64,000 nt of DNA from Dyella sp. ASV21. GTDB taxonomy: Bacteria > Pseudomonadota > Gammaproteobacteria > Xanthomonadales > Rhodanobacteraceae. The DNA is taken from the NCBI RefSeq assembly GCF_016428975.1, contig NZ_JAELTT010000007.1:45703-109702 (forward strand), given 5' to 3'. This document shows positions 29,826 through 38,189 of this stretch, one piece after another. Numbering within the stretch: the first letter of the stretch is position 1; the number at the start of each line of letters is the position of its first letter. The notes below the pieces were generated by a model. It was not told the DNA's origin and made no database searches. It saw nothing but the letters and a program-made list of their open reading frames with translations. The translations under genes and the position numbers were made by a program.

Positions 29826-31271
29826 TTATCCGCCGCGCAAGAGCTGCGGGTAGCGCCGATGGATATCGATGAGGAGTTCGCCGAACAAGGTGTTGGCCCA
29901 GGCGAACCAGCTGCGGGTGAAATGCGTGGGATCGTCCTGATCGAAGGCTTCATGCATGAAGCCGGTCCCGGCATCCGTATCGCGCAGCCAGGCGAGGCAT
30001 TGGCGGATCAGCGCGGGATCGTCGCTGGTCTGCGCATAGATCATGATGGACATGGGCCACACCATGCGCAGCCCTTCGTGCGGGCCGCCGATACCTTCCG
30101 CGGCGCGCCCCTTGAAAAAGTACGGGTTGTGCTCGCTCCACACCAGGGCACGCGTGCGCTGGTACAACGTATCGGTGCGATCGCAGCAACCGAGGTACGG
30201 CAGGCTGAGCAGGCTGGGCGCATTGGCGTCGTCCATGAACAACTGGTTGCCGTAGCCGTCGATCTCGTACGCCCAGTGTTCCTGTCCCTCGGCATCGCGC
30301 ATGCGGCCATCGCGCTGCACCGCCTGTTCCACTTCGTTGGCCAGCGCGGCGCAGTCGCTCGCGAACGCTTCGTCGCGATGGATGGCGCGCGCCATCTGCG
30401 CCAACTGGCGCAGACTCACCACCGCGAACAGGTTGGCCGGCACGAACAGCGGATACAGACAGGCATCATCCGAGGGCCGGAACATGGAATGAATCATGCC
30501 GTTGGGCCGCGACGGGTTGCCGTAGCCCTCCAGAAACTGGCTTTCGGTCGGCCGCTCGGAGGTGCGCTGGAAGCTGTACGGCCCGCGCCCGTGCAAGCGC
30601 TGCTGCTCGCGGAACGTGCGCAGCACGAGTGCCATGGCGGCGCGCCAATCGTCATCGAACGGCGTGGTGTCGCCGGTCGCCTGCCAGTAGCTGTGCGCCA
30701 GGCGAATGGGATAACACAGGGAGTCGATCTCCCATTTGCGCTCGCCCACCCCTGGCTTCATGTCGGTGTGATCGTGCTGCGCCCAACTCAGCGGCGCGGC
30801 CTTGGGATCGGGCAGGAACGCATTGGCGTAGGGATCAATACGGATGCACCGCGCCTGCCGGCAGATCAAGCCGCGAAACATCCGCCGCAGTGGCGCGTCG
30901 TGCGAGGCCAGCGGCACGTACGGCATCACCTGGGCGGAGGAATCGCGCAGCCACATGGCTTCGATATCACCCGTAATCACGAACGTATCCGGCTTGCCGT
31001 CCAGCGTGCCCAGCTCCACCGTGGTATCGAGGGTGTTGGGGAAGCAGTTCTCGAACATCCAGGCGAGCTTGGGATCGACGATGGCCGACTTCACCCGGGC
31101 GAGCTGCTGCTCCACGGCGCCGCTGACGAACTTGCGCTGCCCCCGGGGCGGGCGACGGCTGGCGTATCGGGCGCCAAGCTTATCCACCGCGCCGGCCACC
31201 GTCGGAAACGCCAAGCCACCCGACGCGGCGGTAACGCCCAGCCATTTCAGCAACTCACGGCGCGTGGGCAT
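29826..31271 (-). CDS. GH125 exo-alpha-1,6-mannosidase
   Basis: 481 residues of the GH125 (formerly DUF1237) family, inverting enzymes that remove alpha-1,6-mannose from N-glycan cores. Key stretches: FVITGDIEAMWLRDSSAQVMPY, WEIDSLCYPIRLAH, NGMIHSMFRPSDDA, FMDDANAPSLLSLPY and the late GTGFMHEAFD. The N-terminus TRRELLKWLGVTAASGGLAF is a Tat signal, as for the neighbouring GH92. It starts 27 bases after the beta-mannosidase stop, with GGAAGGG just upstream. The pairing GH92 then GH125 then GH2 gives the order in which mannose residues would leave the glycan. Confidence 0.93.
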   Translation of the reverse strand: MPTRRELLKWLGVTAASGGLAFPTVAGAVDKLGARYASRRPPRGQRKFVSGAVEQQLARVKSAIVDPKLAWMFENCFPNTLDTTVELGTLDGKPDTFVITGDIEAMWLRDSSAQVMPYVPLASHDAPLRRMFRGLICRQARCIRIDPYANAFLPDPKAAPLSWAQHDHTDMKPGVGERKWEIDSLCYPIRLAHSYWQATGDTTPFDDDWRAAMALVLRTFREQQRLHGRGPYSFQRTSERPTESQFLEGYGNPSRPNGMIHSMFRPSDDACLYPLFVPANLFAVVSLRQLAQMARAIHRDEAFASDCAALANEVEQAVQRDGRMRDAEGQEHWAYEIDGYGNQLFMDDANAPSLLSLPYLGCCDRTDTLYQRTRALVWSEHNPYFFKGRAAEGIGGPHEGLRMVWPMSIMIYAQTSDDPALIRQCLAWLRDTDAGTGFMHEAFDQDDPTHFTRSWFAWANTLFGELLIDIHRRYPQLLRGG

Positions 31272-31298
31272 AACCCTTCCCCTCGATCACGCTGGTGC

Positions 31299-34010
31299 TC
31301 ATTTCGCGATTTCTCCATGCATCACGCCCGCAAGATCCTGGACCTGCAGCGCATGCAACAACTCATCCCGTGTCGCCTTGGTGCGTACCGTCACGGTGAC
31401 GCTCTCGCCCGGAAGCAGATCGAACGCGTTCTCCGACAACTCGGTATCCACGTCGCCGAAGGACACCCATACATCGCGCGCCAATACGTCGCTGCTCAAA
31501 GTAAGCGCATAGCCATCCACCGATGGCTGCAATTGGGTATGGATAACCGGCGTTGGCAACGGCAGGCTCTTGGCGTGATCGAAGAACACCAACTGGCGCG
31601 ACACCACCTGATCGCCTTCCACCAGCTCGAACACGGCCACGCTATGCATCGGGTCCGCGCCATGCAGCAGTTGCTGATCGGTGAAGCTGGCGACCTGGGT
31701 GCTGCTGAGCGGCGGCATGGTCACCACGCGCTGGTGATCCGACGACACCTTGCCGGCGAAATCCATCACCCGCACGCGCCAGTGCACGCCAGCCGAAGCC
31801 GGTCGATCCGAGACCAGCGACACGGTGGTGGCGCCATCCTGACGCAAGGCGGCGATCAGCAACGGCGCATAGAAGCGCCGGGCGTGGAACTGCAGCGCCT
31901 TCCAGCGACCGAAATAGTCGATGCTGGACCACGAGGCGCCCGGCCACACGTCGTTGATCTGCCAATACAGCGAGCCCATCGCCTGCGGGCGCGAGGCGCG
32001 CAGGTGCTCGGCCGCCAGGCCGATGCCATCGGCCTGCATCACCTGGCTCAGGTAGACAAAGCTGGGGAAATCGCGCGGCGTACCGTATTCGCGCTCGATA
32101 TAAAGCAGCAGGCGCTTGTTGCCATTGCCGCCATCGTACTTCTGGTGCGCGCGCATCACCGGGGTTTCCACCGCCAGATCGTCAGGTGCGGCGAAGGCCC
32201 GCACGGTACGCATCACCGGGAACGATTGCAGGCCATATTCGGATTGGAATCGCGGCGTCACGTTGAGGTATTCGGTCACCGGCTTGGCGGCGCCGGACCA
32301 TACGTCCCAATAGTGGTAGTCACCATCGGTGAGGACGTTGGCGGGGCCATCGTAGTCGGTGCTTGGCGTGCTCGCCCAGTAGGGCACTTCGGCGTCATAA
32401 CGCGTCACGACATCACGCAACACATTGCCGAACAGGTTGACCATGCCGATCACGATGCGCTCACGGTCGTCCGCGCTGATCGATTGCTTGAACACCGCGC
32501 GATCCGCCCAGGATTCCCAGCCGGTTTGCACCTCGTTGTTGCCACACCACAGCACGATGCTGGGGTGATTGCGCAGCCGCGTGACCTGCTCGATCGCCTC
32601 CTGCCGTGCATTCTCCACAAAGGCGCTGTCGTTCGGTGGAATGGCGCCGCCGAACATGAAGTCCTGCCAGATCAGGATGCCGAAGCGATCGGCCAGCTCA
32701 TAGAAGCGATCGGGCATGTAATAGCCGCCGCCCCACACACGCAACATGTTCATGTTGGCGTCGCGGGCGGAGGCCAGCACGTCGTGCATGCGCAGTTCGT
32801 CGTCGCGCGAGGGGAACATGTCGAACGGAATGACATTGGCGCCCTTGGCGAATACCGGGATGCCATTGATGACGAAGGCGAAGCTCTTACCCCAGCGATC
32901 GTTCTGGCGGCGCAGCTCCACGCTGCGCAAGCCCGTGGCGCGCTCAGCGACATACACGGTGCCGTCCGCATCGCGCAGGCGCAGCTTGAAGGTGTACATG
33001 TCCTGCGCGCCATAACCGACCGGGTACCACAGGCGCGGTTCGGCGAAACGCACGGGCAGGCTGATCTGCCGACTGCCTGGATCGACCGTGACCTCGCGCT
33101 CGATATGGCCGGCGACCTGGCCATCGGGCCCCACCACATCCATGCTCGCCTGCAGCGGCTGGCTGGTATCCACCTCCACATCGACCTTGGCATTGACGTG
33201 GGCGGACTCGGCGCTGACCTGGGTCTGCTCGATATGGAAGTCGGCGACACGCAGCGCATCCCAGCTGTCCAGATGCACGTCGCGCCAGATGCCTTCGGTA
33301 ACGATGCGCGGCCCCCAATCCCAGCCGTACTGGTAGTTCGCCTTGCGCACGTAATTGGCGGTCTGCTTGCCCTTGGGCTCATCGCCAAAGGCGGAATCGA
33401 ACTCTCCCGGCAACGCATACGGCTGCTTGAGCAACCACGGCTGCAAGCGCTTGATGGGCGAGTACAGGCGCACTTCCAGCGTGTTGCCGCCAGCGTGCAG
33501 CAGTGATTTCACCGGCACCGACCAGCGCCGGAACATATTGTCCGCCGCCAGCAACTTGCTGCCATTGAGATAGACATCCGCGTACGTATCGAGTCCGTCG
33601 AACACCAGTTCGACGTGCTCGCGTGACAAGGTCGCCGCGTCCACCGTGAAACTGGTGCGGTATTGCCAGTCGGCCAGGCCCACCCATTGGATCTGCGCTT
33701 CGTTGTCGCGATAGAACGGATCGTCCACCAACTGCGCCGCCAGCAGATCGGTCTGTACCGTGCCCGGTACCGAGGCGGCGCGCCAACGGGTGACCTTGGC
33801 ACGCGTGGCCGCGGCGGCTTCGCCGGGCGCCAGCCGGAATTGCCAACCTTCATTGAGCAGCTGCGTGCTCAGCGGCGCGGCGGCGCCGATGGCGGGCCAC
33901 AGACAGGCCAGCAGAAAACTCGCCCAACCGCCGAGCCGGCGCACGGCGCGCCCACTGCGATCAATCTTCTCCATGCTGCCTGCGTCGGCGCGGGTGCCCG
34001 GTGCGATCAT
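31299..34010 (-). CDS. GH2 beta-mannosidase, exported
   Basis: 903 residues from ATG 34010, preferred because AAGGA lies 6 bases upstream; ATG 33974 would give a shorter signal peptide. Export helix WASFLLACLWPAIGAAA. Order: sugar-binding sandwich, immunoglobulin-like domain, TIM barrel, C-terminal sandwich. The acid/base Glu is in CGNNEVQTGWESW and the nucleophile Glu in FQSEYGLQSFP; MLRVWGGGYYMPD and YWQINDVWPGASW are typical of beta-mannosidases rather than beta-galactosidases. It would release the single beta-linked mannose of the Man-GlcNAc2 core. First gene of the leftward operon, divergent from the LacI repressor across about 420 bases with palindromic sites. Confidence 0.92.
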   Translation of the reverse strand: MIAPGTRADAGSMEKIDRSGRAVRRLGGWASFLLACLWPAIGAAAPLSTQLLNEGWQFRLAPGEAAAATRAKVTRWRAASVPGTVQTDLLAAQLVDDPFYRDNEAQIQWVGLADWQYRTSFTVDAATLSREHVELVFDGLDTYADVYLNGSKLLAADNMFRRWSVPVKSLLHAGGNTLEVRLYSPIKRLQPWLLKQPYALPGEFDSAFGDEPKGKQTANYVRKANYQYGWDWGPRIVTEGIWRDVHLDSWDALRVADFHIEQTQVSAESAHVNAKVDVEVDTSQPLQASMDVVGPDGQVAGHIEREVTVDPGSRQISLPVRFAEPRLWYPVGYGAQDMYTFKLRLRDADGTVYVAERATGLRSVELRRQNDRWGKSFAFVINGIPVFAKGANVIPFDMFPSRDDELRMHDVLASARDANMNMLRVWGGGYYMPDRFYELADRFGILIWQDFMFGGAIPPNDSAFVENARQEAIEQVTRLRNHPSIVLWCGNNEVQTGWESWADRAVFKQSISADDRERIVIGMVNLFGNVLRDVVTRYDAEVPYWASTPSTDYDGPANVLTDGDYHYWDVWSGAAKPVTEYLNVTPRFQSEYGLQSFPVMRTVRAFAAPDDLAVETPVMRAHQKYDGGNGNKRLLLYIEREYGTPRDFPSFVYLSQVMQADGIGLAAEHLRASRPQAMGSLYWQINDVWPGASWSSIDYFGRWKALQFHARRFYAPLLIAALRQDGATTVSLVSDRPASAGVHWRVRVMDFAGKVSSDHQRVVTMPPLSSTQVASFTDQQLLHGADPMHSVAVFELVEGDQVVSRQLVFFDHAKSLPLPTPVIHTQLQPSVDGYALTLSSDVLARDVWVSFGDVDTELSENAFDLLPGESVTVTVRTKATRDELLHALQVQDLAGVMHGEIAK

Positions 34011-34304
34011 CTGGATCCTTGAGTCTTCGGCCACAGGATCCGCGTCGATACGGCACGAGGCACGGCGGGCTGCCGCGCGGAGCACGGCCAGCGACACCAG
34101 CCACCCCGGCTGCAATGCCACGAATCCAACCACTATCGCTTACCACCAGCCGGCGAAATGGCCGCCCAAATACGTCCGTCGACATGCTCCGCCGAAGGCC
34201 GTACCGCACCGTCGCGAGCCCTGCTCGCGGCAAGTGCGAAAAGCTGCGCGCGAGCACTCATCCGACGTCGCGCGCCGGCTTTGAGCAATCGCAGCCAATC
34301 CCCG

Positions 34305-34322
34305 ATTTAGATCGATCTAGGT
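34305..34322. promoter_or_regulatory. Palindromic operator in the lacI / beta-mannosidase divergent region
   Basis: TAGATCGATCTA (34308-34319) is a perfect 12-bp palindrome inside ATTTAGATCGATCTAGGT. Its left half is identical to the two sites before glk. It lies about 295 bases from the beta-mannosidase start and 114 bases from the repressor start. A CG-centred palindrome of this kind is the usual shape of LacI-family operators. Confidence 0.6.
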
Positions 34323-34399
34323 CCTACGGTAGCATCGTGTCTCAAATCGATGCATGCCGCAGTGCAATATGGATTGCAGCGGTGGGATTTCGGTTACAT

Positions 34400-34413
34400 T
34401 TGGATCGTTCCAA
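34400..34413. promoter_or_regulatory. Second inverted repeat just before lacI
   Basis: TTGGA-TCGT-TCCAA, arms of 5 bp, 19 bases before the repressor ATG. It could be an autoregulatory site. The remaining part of this roughly 420-base divergent region shows no gene. Confidence 0.35.
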
Positions 34414-34432
34414 TCAGCGGATTGTTGACGAC

Positions 34433-35485
34433 ATGGCCAAGGAAAGCTCCGCCCCTGTCCACCGCAAGACCACGCTCAGCGACATTGCCGCTGGCTGCGG
34501 CGTATCGCGCGCCACGGTGTCGCTGGTGTTGCGCGGCAGCCCGCTGGTGAACCAGCGCACGCGCGCCAAGGTGGAGGAGGAACTGCGCCGGCAGGGCTAC
34601 GTCTACAACCGCGCGGCCGCCAACCTGCGTCGTCGCACCTCGTCTAGCATTGCGTTGGTGGTCAACGAACTGGCCAACCCGTTCTTTGCCGAATTCGCCG
34701 CCGGGGTGGACGAAGCGCTCGGCGAAGCCGGTTTCGTCACCCTGCTCGGCAGCACCGGCGAATCGGCGCAACGCCAACAGGCCGTGCTGGGTTCGCTGGT
34801 CGAACATGGCCCTGGCGGCATCATTTTGTCGCCGGCCGAAGGCAGCGAAGTGCGTGAAGTCCTGTCAGCCGTCGGCAGCCACACGCCGGTGGTGCTGTTC
34901 AATCGCGAACTCGGCGGCCGACTGCCGGCGTCCTCGCATTGGGATCGCCTGATGCTGGACAACGAGCGCGGCACGCGCATGGCAACCGAACACCTGATCG
35001 CGCATGGGCACCGGCGCATCGCGTTCTTTGGCGGCCACGACGATGCCAGCTCCAGCCGCGACCGCTACGCTGGCTACGCCAAAGCAATGCAGGCGGCAGG
35101 GCTGCCCATCGCGCCGCACTGGCGGGTGGAAAGCAAGCCCACGCGCACCGATGCGGTCGCCGCCGCGCACGCCCTGTTCCAAGGCGAGCCCAAACCCACT
35201 GCCGCCGTCTGCTACAACGACGCCGTGGCGCTCGGCCTGATGCTCGCCTTGCACCAGCGCGGCCTGCAACCGGGCCGCGACTTTGCCCTCACCGGCTTCG
35301 ACGACATTGCCGAAGCCGCCCTGAGCATGCCGCCGCTGACCACGCTCTCCACCGCGCCGCGCGCGCGTGGCCGGCAGGCGGCGGAGCTGCTTCTTTCCCG
35401 CCTGCAAGATCCGCAGGCCAGCGCGCGCGCCATCGTGGCGCCCGTGGAACTGGTCGTGCGCGAAAGCAGCCGCACTCTTTCCTGA
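34433..35485 (+). CDS. LacI-family transcriptional repressor of the glycan locus
   Basis: 350 residues. The LacI helix-turn-helix is TLSDIAAGCGVSRATVSLVLRGS, followed by the hinge helix (NRAAANLRRRTS) and a periplasmic-binding-protein-like ligand domain (SIALVVNELANPFFAEFAAGVDEAL ... AVCYNDAVALGLMLAL ... LTGFDDIAEAALSMPPLTT). A long in-frame extension upstream is ignored because it lacks domain content; the ATG at 34433 gives the family length. First gene of the rightward set, 15 bases before the transporter. Probably induced by a mannose-containing sugar or sugar phosphate and acting on the TTTAGATCGATC sites. Confidence 0.93.
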   Translation: MAKESSAPVHRKTTLSDIAAGCGVSRATVSLVLRGSPLVNQRTRAKVEEELRRQGYVYNRAAANLRRRTSSSIALVVNELANPFFAEFAAGVDEALGEAGFVTLLGSTGESAQRQQAVLGSLVEHGPGGIILSPAEGSEVREVLSAVGSHTPVVLFNRELGGRLPASSHWDRLMLDNERGTRMATEHLIAHGHRRIAFFGGHDDASSSRDRYAGYAKAMQAAGLPIAPHWRVESKPTRTDAVAAAHALFQGEPKPTAAVCYNDAVALGLMLALHQRGLQPGRDFALTGFDDIAEAALSMPPLTTLSTAPRARGRQAAELLLSRLQDPQASARAIVAPVELVVRESSRTLS

Positions 35486-35500
35486 CGAACGGAATCCACC

Positions 35501-37201
35501 ATGGCCTTTGCTGCTCCACCCAACCCGTCGGCGGCGACGTCGTCGACCACCGGCAACACGCGCTACACCGATTTCCCGATGGCGATGGCGGTGCTCACCA
35601 CCATCTTCTTCATGTGGGGCTTCCTCACCGTCCTCAACGACATCCTGATCCCCCATCTCAAGGCGGTATTCGAGCTCAACTACGCACGCGCCATGCTGGT
35701 GCAGTTCACCTTCTTCGGTGCGTATTTCCTGATGTCGCTGCCGGCCGGTCGCCTGGTGGCCGCGCTGGGCTACAAAAAGGGCATCATCGCGGGCCTGGCG
35801 ATTGCCGCGCTGGGCGCGTTCGGCTTCTGGCCGGCAGCGCAGCTGCAATCCTATGCTGCCTTCCTCGGCGCACTGTTCGTGCTGGCCACCGGCATTACCG
35901 TGCTGCAGGTCGCGGCCAACCCGTACGTGGCGCTGCTGGGTCCTGAGCGCACCAGCTCCAGCCGCCTCACGCTCGCCCAGGCGATGAACTCGCTGGGTAC
36001 CACGCTGGGTCCACTGTTTGGCGGCCTGGTGATTCTCGCCGCCGTTTCCGCGGGTGTGCCGGAAGCCGTGCGCAAGGCGCCGGAAACCGTGCAACTGGTG
36101 CAGACCATCAACAACGCCGCACCGGCCGACGTCGTCAACGCGATTCAGCAGGCACCGGCCGACCGCCTGGTCGCCGCGCTCAACGATGCCTCCGGCGCAT
36201 CTCTCGACCGTCTGCCGGCCGCGCCGCTGACCGCGACGCTGGCGCATCTGCCGCCCGAGCAACTCGCCAACGTGCTCGACAAACTGTCGGGCGATGTGCT
36301 GCTCGATACCTTGTCCGCCCAGTCGCCCCAGCAATTGGCCGCCCTGCCCGCCAACCGCCTGACCGATGCGCTGGACAAGCTGATCGCTTCACGCCTGGAC
36401 AGCGCCCAGGCCGCGCGCTTGAGCGCGCTGCGCGCCAGCCTGCTACCGGAGACCCAGCAGCAGCTGCAGGATTACCGCCAGAAGCAGGCGCAGATGGTAC
36501 AGGTGCCGTATCTGGGCCTGGGCCTGGCCCTGCTGGCGCTCGCCGTCGGCGTAGGCCTGTTCAAGCTGCCCGCGCTTACCGAATCCACCGAACAGGCCGA
36601 CGCCGGTCAGCACACCCTGCTCGATGCGTTGCGTCACCCGCACGTGCTGTTCGGCGTGCTGGCGATCTTCTTCTACGTTGGCGCCGAAGTCTCCATCGGC
36701 AGCTTCCTGGTGAACTACCTGTCGCTGCCCACCATCGGCCACATGAGCGAACAACAGGCATCGCATTACGTGTCCATGTACTGGGGCGGCGCGATGGTCG
36801 GTCGCCTGGCCGGCTCGTTCCTGCTGGTGCGCTTCAACCCGCGTCGCCTGCTGGCGACCTTCGCCGCCATCGCGGCGCTCCTGTTGCTCACCACCATCCT
36901 CACCAACGGTCCGGTGGCGATGGTCAGCGTGATCGCCATCGGCCTGTTCAACTCCATCATGTTCCCCACCATCTTCGCGCTGGGCATCGAGCGTATGGGC
37001 CCCCTCACCGGCAAGGCTTCCAGCCTGTTGATCATGGCCATCGTGGGCGGCGCCCTGCTGCCCTGGGCCCAGGGTTTCCTGGCCGACAGCATCGGCGTGC
37101 AGCATGCCTTCGTATTGCCGCTGCTGTGCTACGGCTACATCGTGTTCTATGGCCTGCGCGGTTCGCTGATCCGCACGGCCACGCCCGTCGCTTCCCGCTG
37201 A
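35501..37201 (+). CDS. FucP/GluP-type sugar MFS transporter with a large extra periplasmic domain
   Basis: 566 residues, against roughly 410-440 for the family. Proton-linked import of hexoses (fucose, glucose/galactose, mannose). Family motifs: FFMWGFLTVLNDILIPHLK in helix 1, ATGITVLQVAANPYVALLG in helix 4, and SLGTTLGPLFGG in helix 5. Then, between helix 5 (ending about residue 185) and helix 6 (QVPYLGLGLALLALAVG, from about 331), there is an Ala/Leu/Asp-rich segment of about 145 residues made of short amphipathic helices with repeated phrases (PADRLVAALN, PPEQLANVLDKL, ANRLTDALDKL). Family members have only a short loop there. By helix count this segment faces the periplasm. Sits between the repressor and fructokinase genes. 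Confidence 0.9.
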   Translation: MAFAAPPNPSAATSSTTGNTRYTDFPMAMAVLTTIFFMWGFLTVLNDILIPHLKAVFELNYARAMLVQFTFFGAYFLMSLPAGRLVAALGYKKGIIAGLAIAALGAFGFWPAAQLQSYAAFLGALFVLATGITVLQVAANPYVALLGPERTSSSRLTLAQAMNSLGTTLGPLFGGLVILAAVSAGVPEAVRKAPETVQLVQTINNAAPADVVNAIQQAPADRLVAALNDASGASLDRLPAAPLTATLAHLPPEQLANVLDKLSGDVLLDTLSAQSPQQLAALPANRLTDALDKLIASRLDSAQAARLSALRASLLPETQQQLQDYRQKQAQMVQVPYLGLGLALLALAVGVGLFKLPALTESTEQADAGQHTLLDALRHPHVLFGVLAIFFYVGAEVSIGSFLVNYLSLPTIGHMSEQQASHYVSMYWGGAMVGRLAGSFLLVRFNPRRLLATFAAIAALLLLTTILTNGPVAMVSVIAIGLFNSIMFPTIFALGIERMGPLTGKASSLLIMAIVGGALLPWAQGFLADSIGVQHAFVLPLLCYGYIVFYGLRGSLIRTATPVASR

Positions 37202-37211
37202 GTGCTGCCCG

Positions 37212-38189
37212 ATGTCACGTACCATTCTTTGTTTCGGTGAAGCACTGATCGATTTCCACAGCGAAGGCGGTGACGCCTTCGGGTTTCCGCGCAGCTTCGT
37301 GCCCTATGCCGGCGGCGCGCCGGCCAACGTGGCAGTGGCCGTGGCGCGCCAAGGCGGCGCGGCGGCCTTCGCCGGCATGCTTGGCAAGGATCTGTTCGGC
37401 GACTTTCTGCTGGACAGCCTGCGCCGCGCGGGCGTCAATACCCACAGCGTCGCACGTACCGCCGAGGCCAACACCGCGCTGGCTTTCGTCTCGCTGGATG
37501 CACATGGCGAACGCAGTTTCAGCTTCTACCGCCCGCCATCGGCCGACCTGCTGTTCCGTCCGGAGCATTTCCACGCCGATACCTTCCGCGACCTTGCCGT
37601 GTTCCACGTCTGCTCCAACAGCATGACCGACGCCGCGCTGGCCGAAACCACACGCGAGGGCATGCGCCGCGCACGTGCGGCCGGCGCACTGGTGAGTTTC
37701 GACCTCAACCTGCGCCCGGCGCTGTGGCCGCACGACACCGACCCGCGCGCCGCTGTGTGGCCCGCGTTGCATCTGGCCGATGTGGTGAAGCTGAGCGCGG
37801 AAGAGTTCGCCTGGCTCGCTGTCGATGGCGAAGAAGCCGCGCTTGAGCAGCTTTGGCAAGGCCATGCGCGCCTGCTGGTGGTAACCGACGGCTCCCAATC
37901 GCTGCGTTGGTTCCATCCGGATGCCGATGGCGAACTGCCCGTGTATGCCGTGCCCGCCGTGGACACTACCGCTGCCGGCGATGCTTTCGTGGGCGGCCTG
38001 CTCTGCCAGCTGGGCAAGCTCAGCGGCGGCGCAGCCAGTCTCGACCACCTGGTCGCCGAACTGCCGCGCCTGCACGCCACGCTGCGCTTTGCCGCCGCCT
38101 GCGGCGCACTTACCGTGACCCGCCAGGGCTCGTTCACTGCGATGCCGGACGAGGCCGAGGTGTACAGCTTCATGGAGACTTACGCATGA
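37212..38189 (+). CDS. PfkB-family fructokinase
   Basis: 325 residues, cytosolic. PfkB signature 1 lies in YAGGAPANVAVAVARQGG; signature 2 is DTTAAGDAFVGG with the catalytic Asp and anion hole. The N-terminus CFGEALIDF and the lid sequence AFVSLDAHGERSFSFYR are typical of bacterial fructokinases. Paired by an ATGA overlap (38186-38189) with the AGE-family isomerase, it would phosphorylate fructose made from mannose to fructose-6-phosphate. Starts 10 bases after the transporter stop. Confidence 0.9.
   Translation: MSRTILCFGEALIDFHSEGGDAFGFPRSFVPYAGGAPANVAVAVARQGGAAAFAGMLGKDLFGDFLLDSLRRAGVNTHSVARTAEANTALAFVSLDAHGERSFSFYRPPSADLLFRPEHFHADTFRDLAVFHVCSNSMTDAALAETTREGMRRARAAGALVSFDLNLRPALWPHDTDPRAAVWPALHLADVVKLSAEEFAWLAVDGEEAALEQLWQGHARLLVVTDGSQSLRWFHPDADGELPVYAVPAVDTTAAGDAFVGGLLCQLGKLSGGAASLDHLVAELPRLHATLRFAAACGALTVTRQGSFTAMPDEAEVYSFMETYA

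Noticed and set aside
34001..34432. Extended N-terminus of the LacI-family protein (upstream in-frame codons)
   Set aside because: The extension covers the palindromic operator and lacks protein features; ATG 34433 gives the normal family length.
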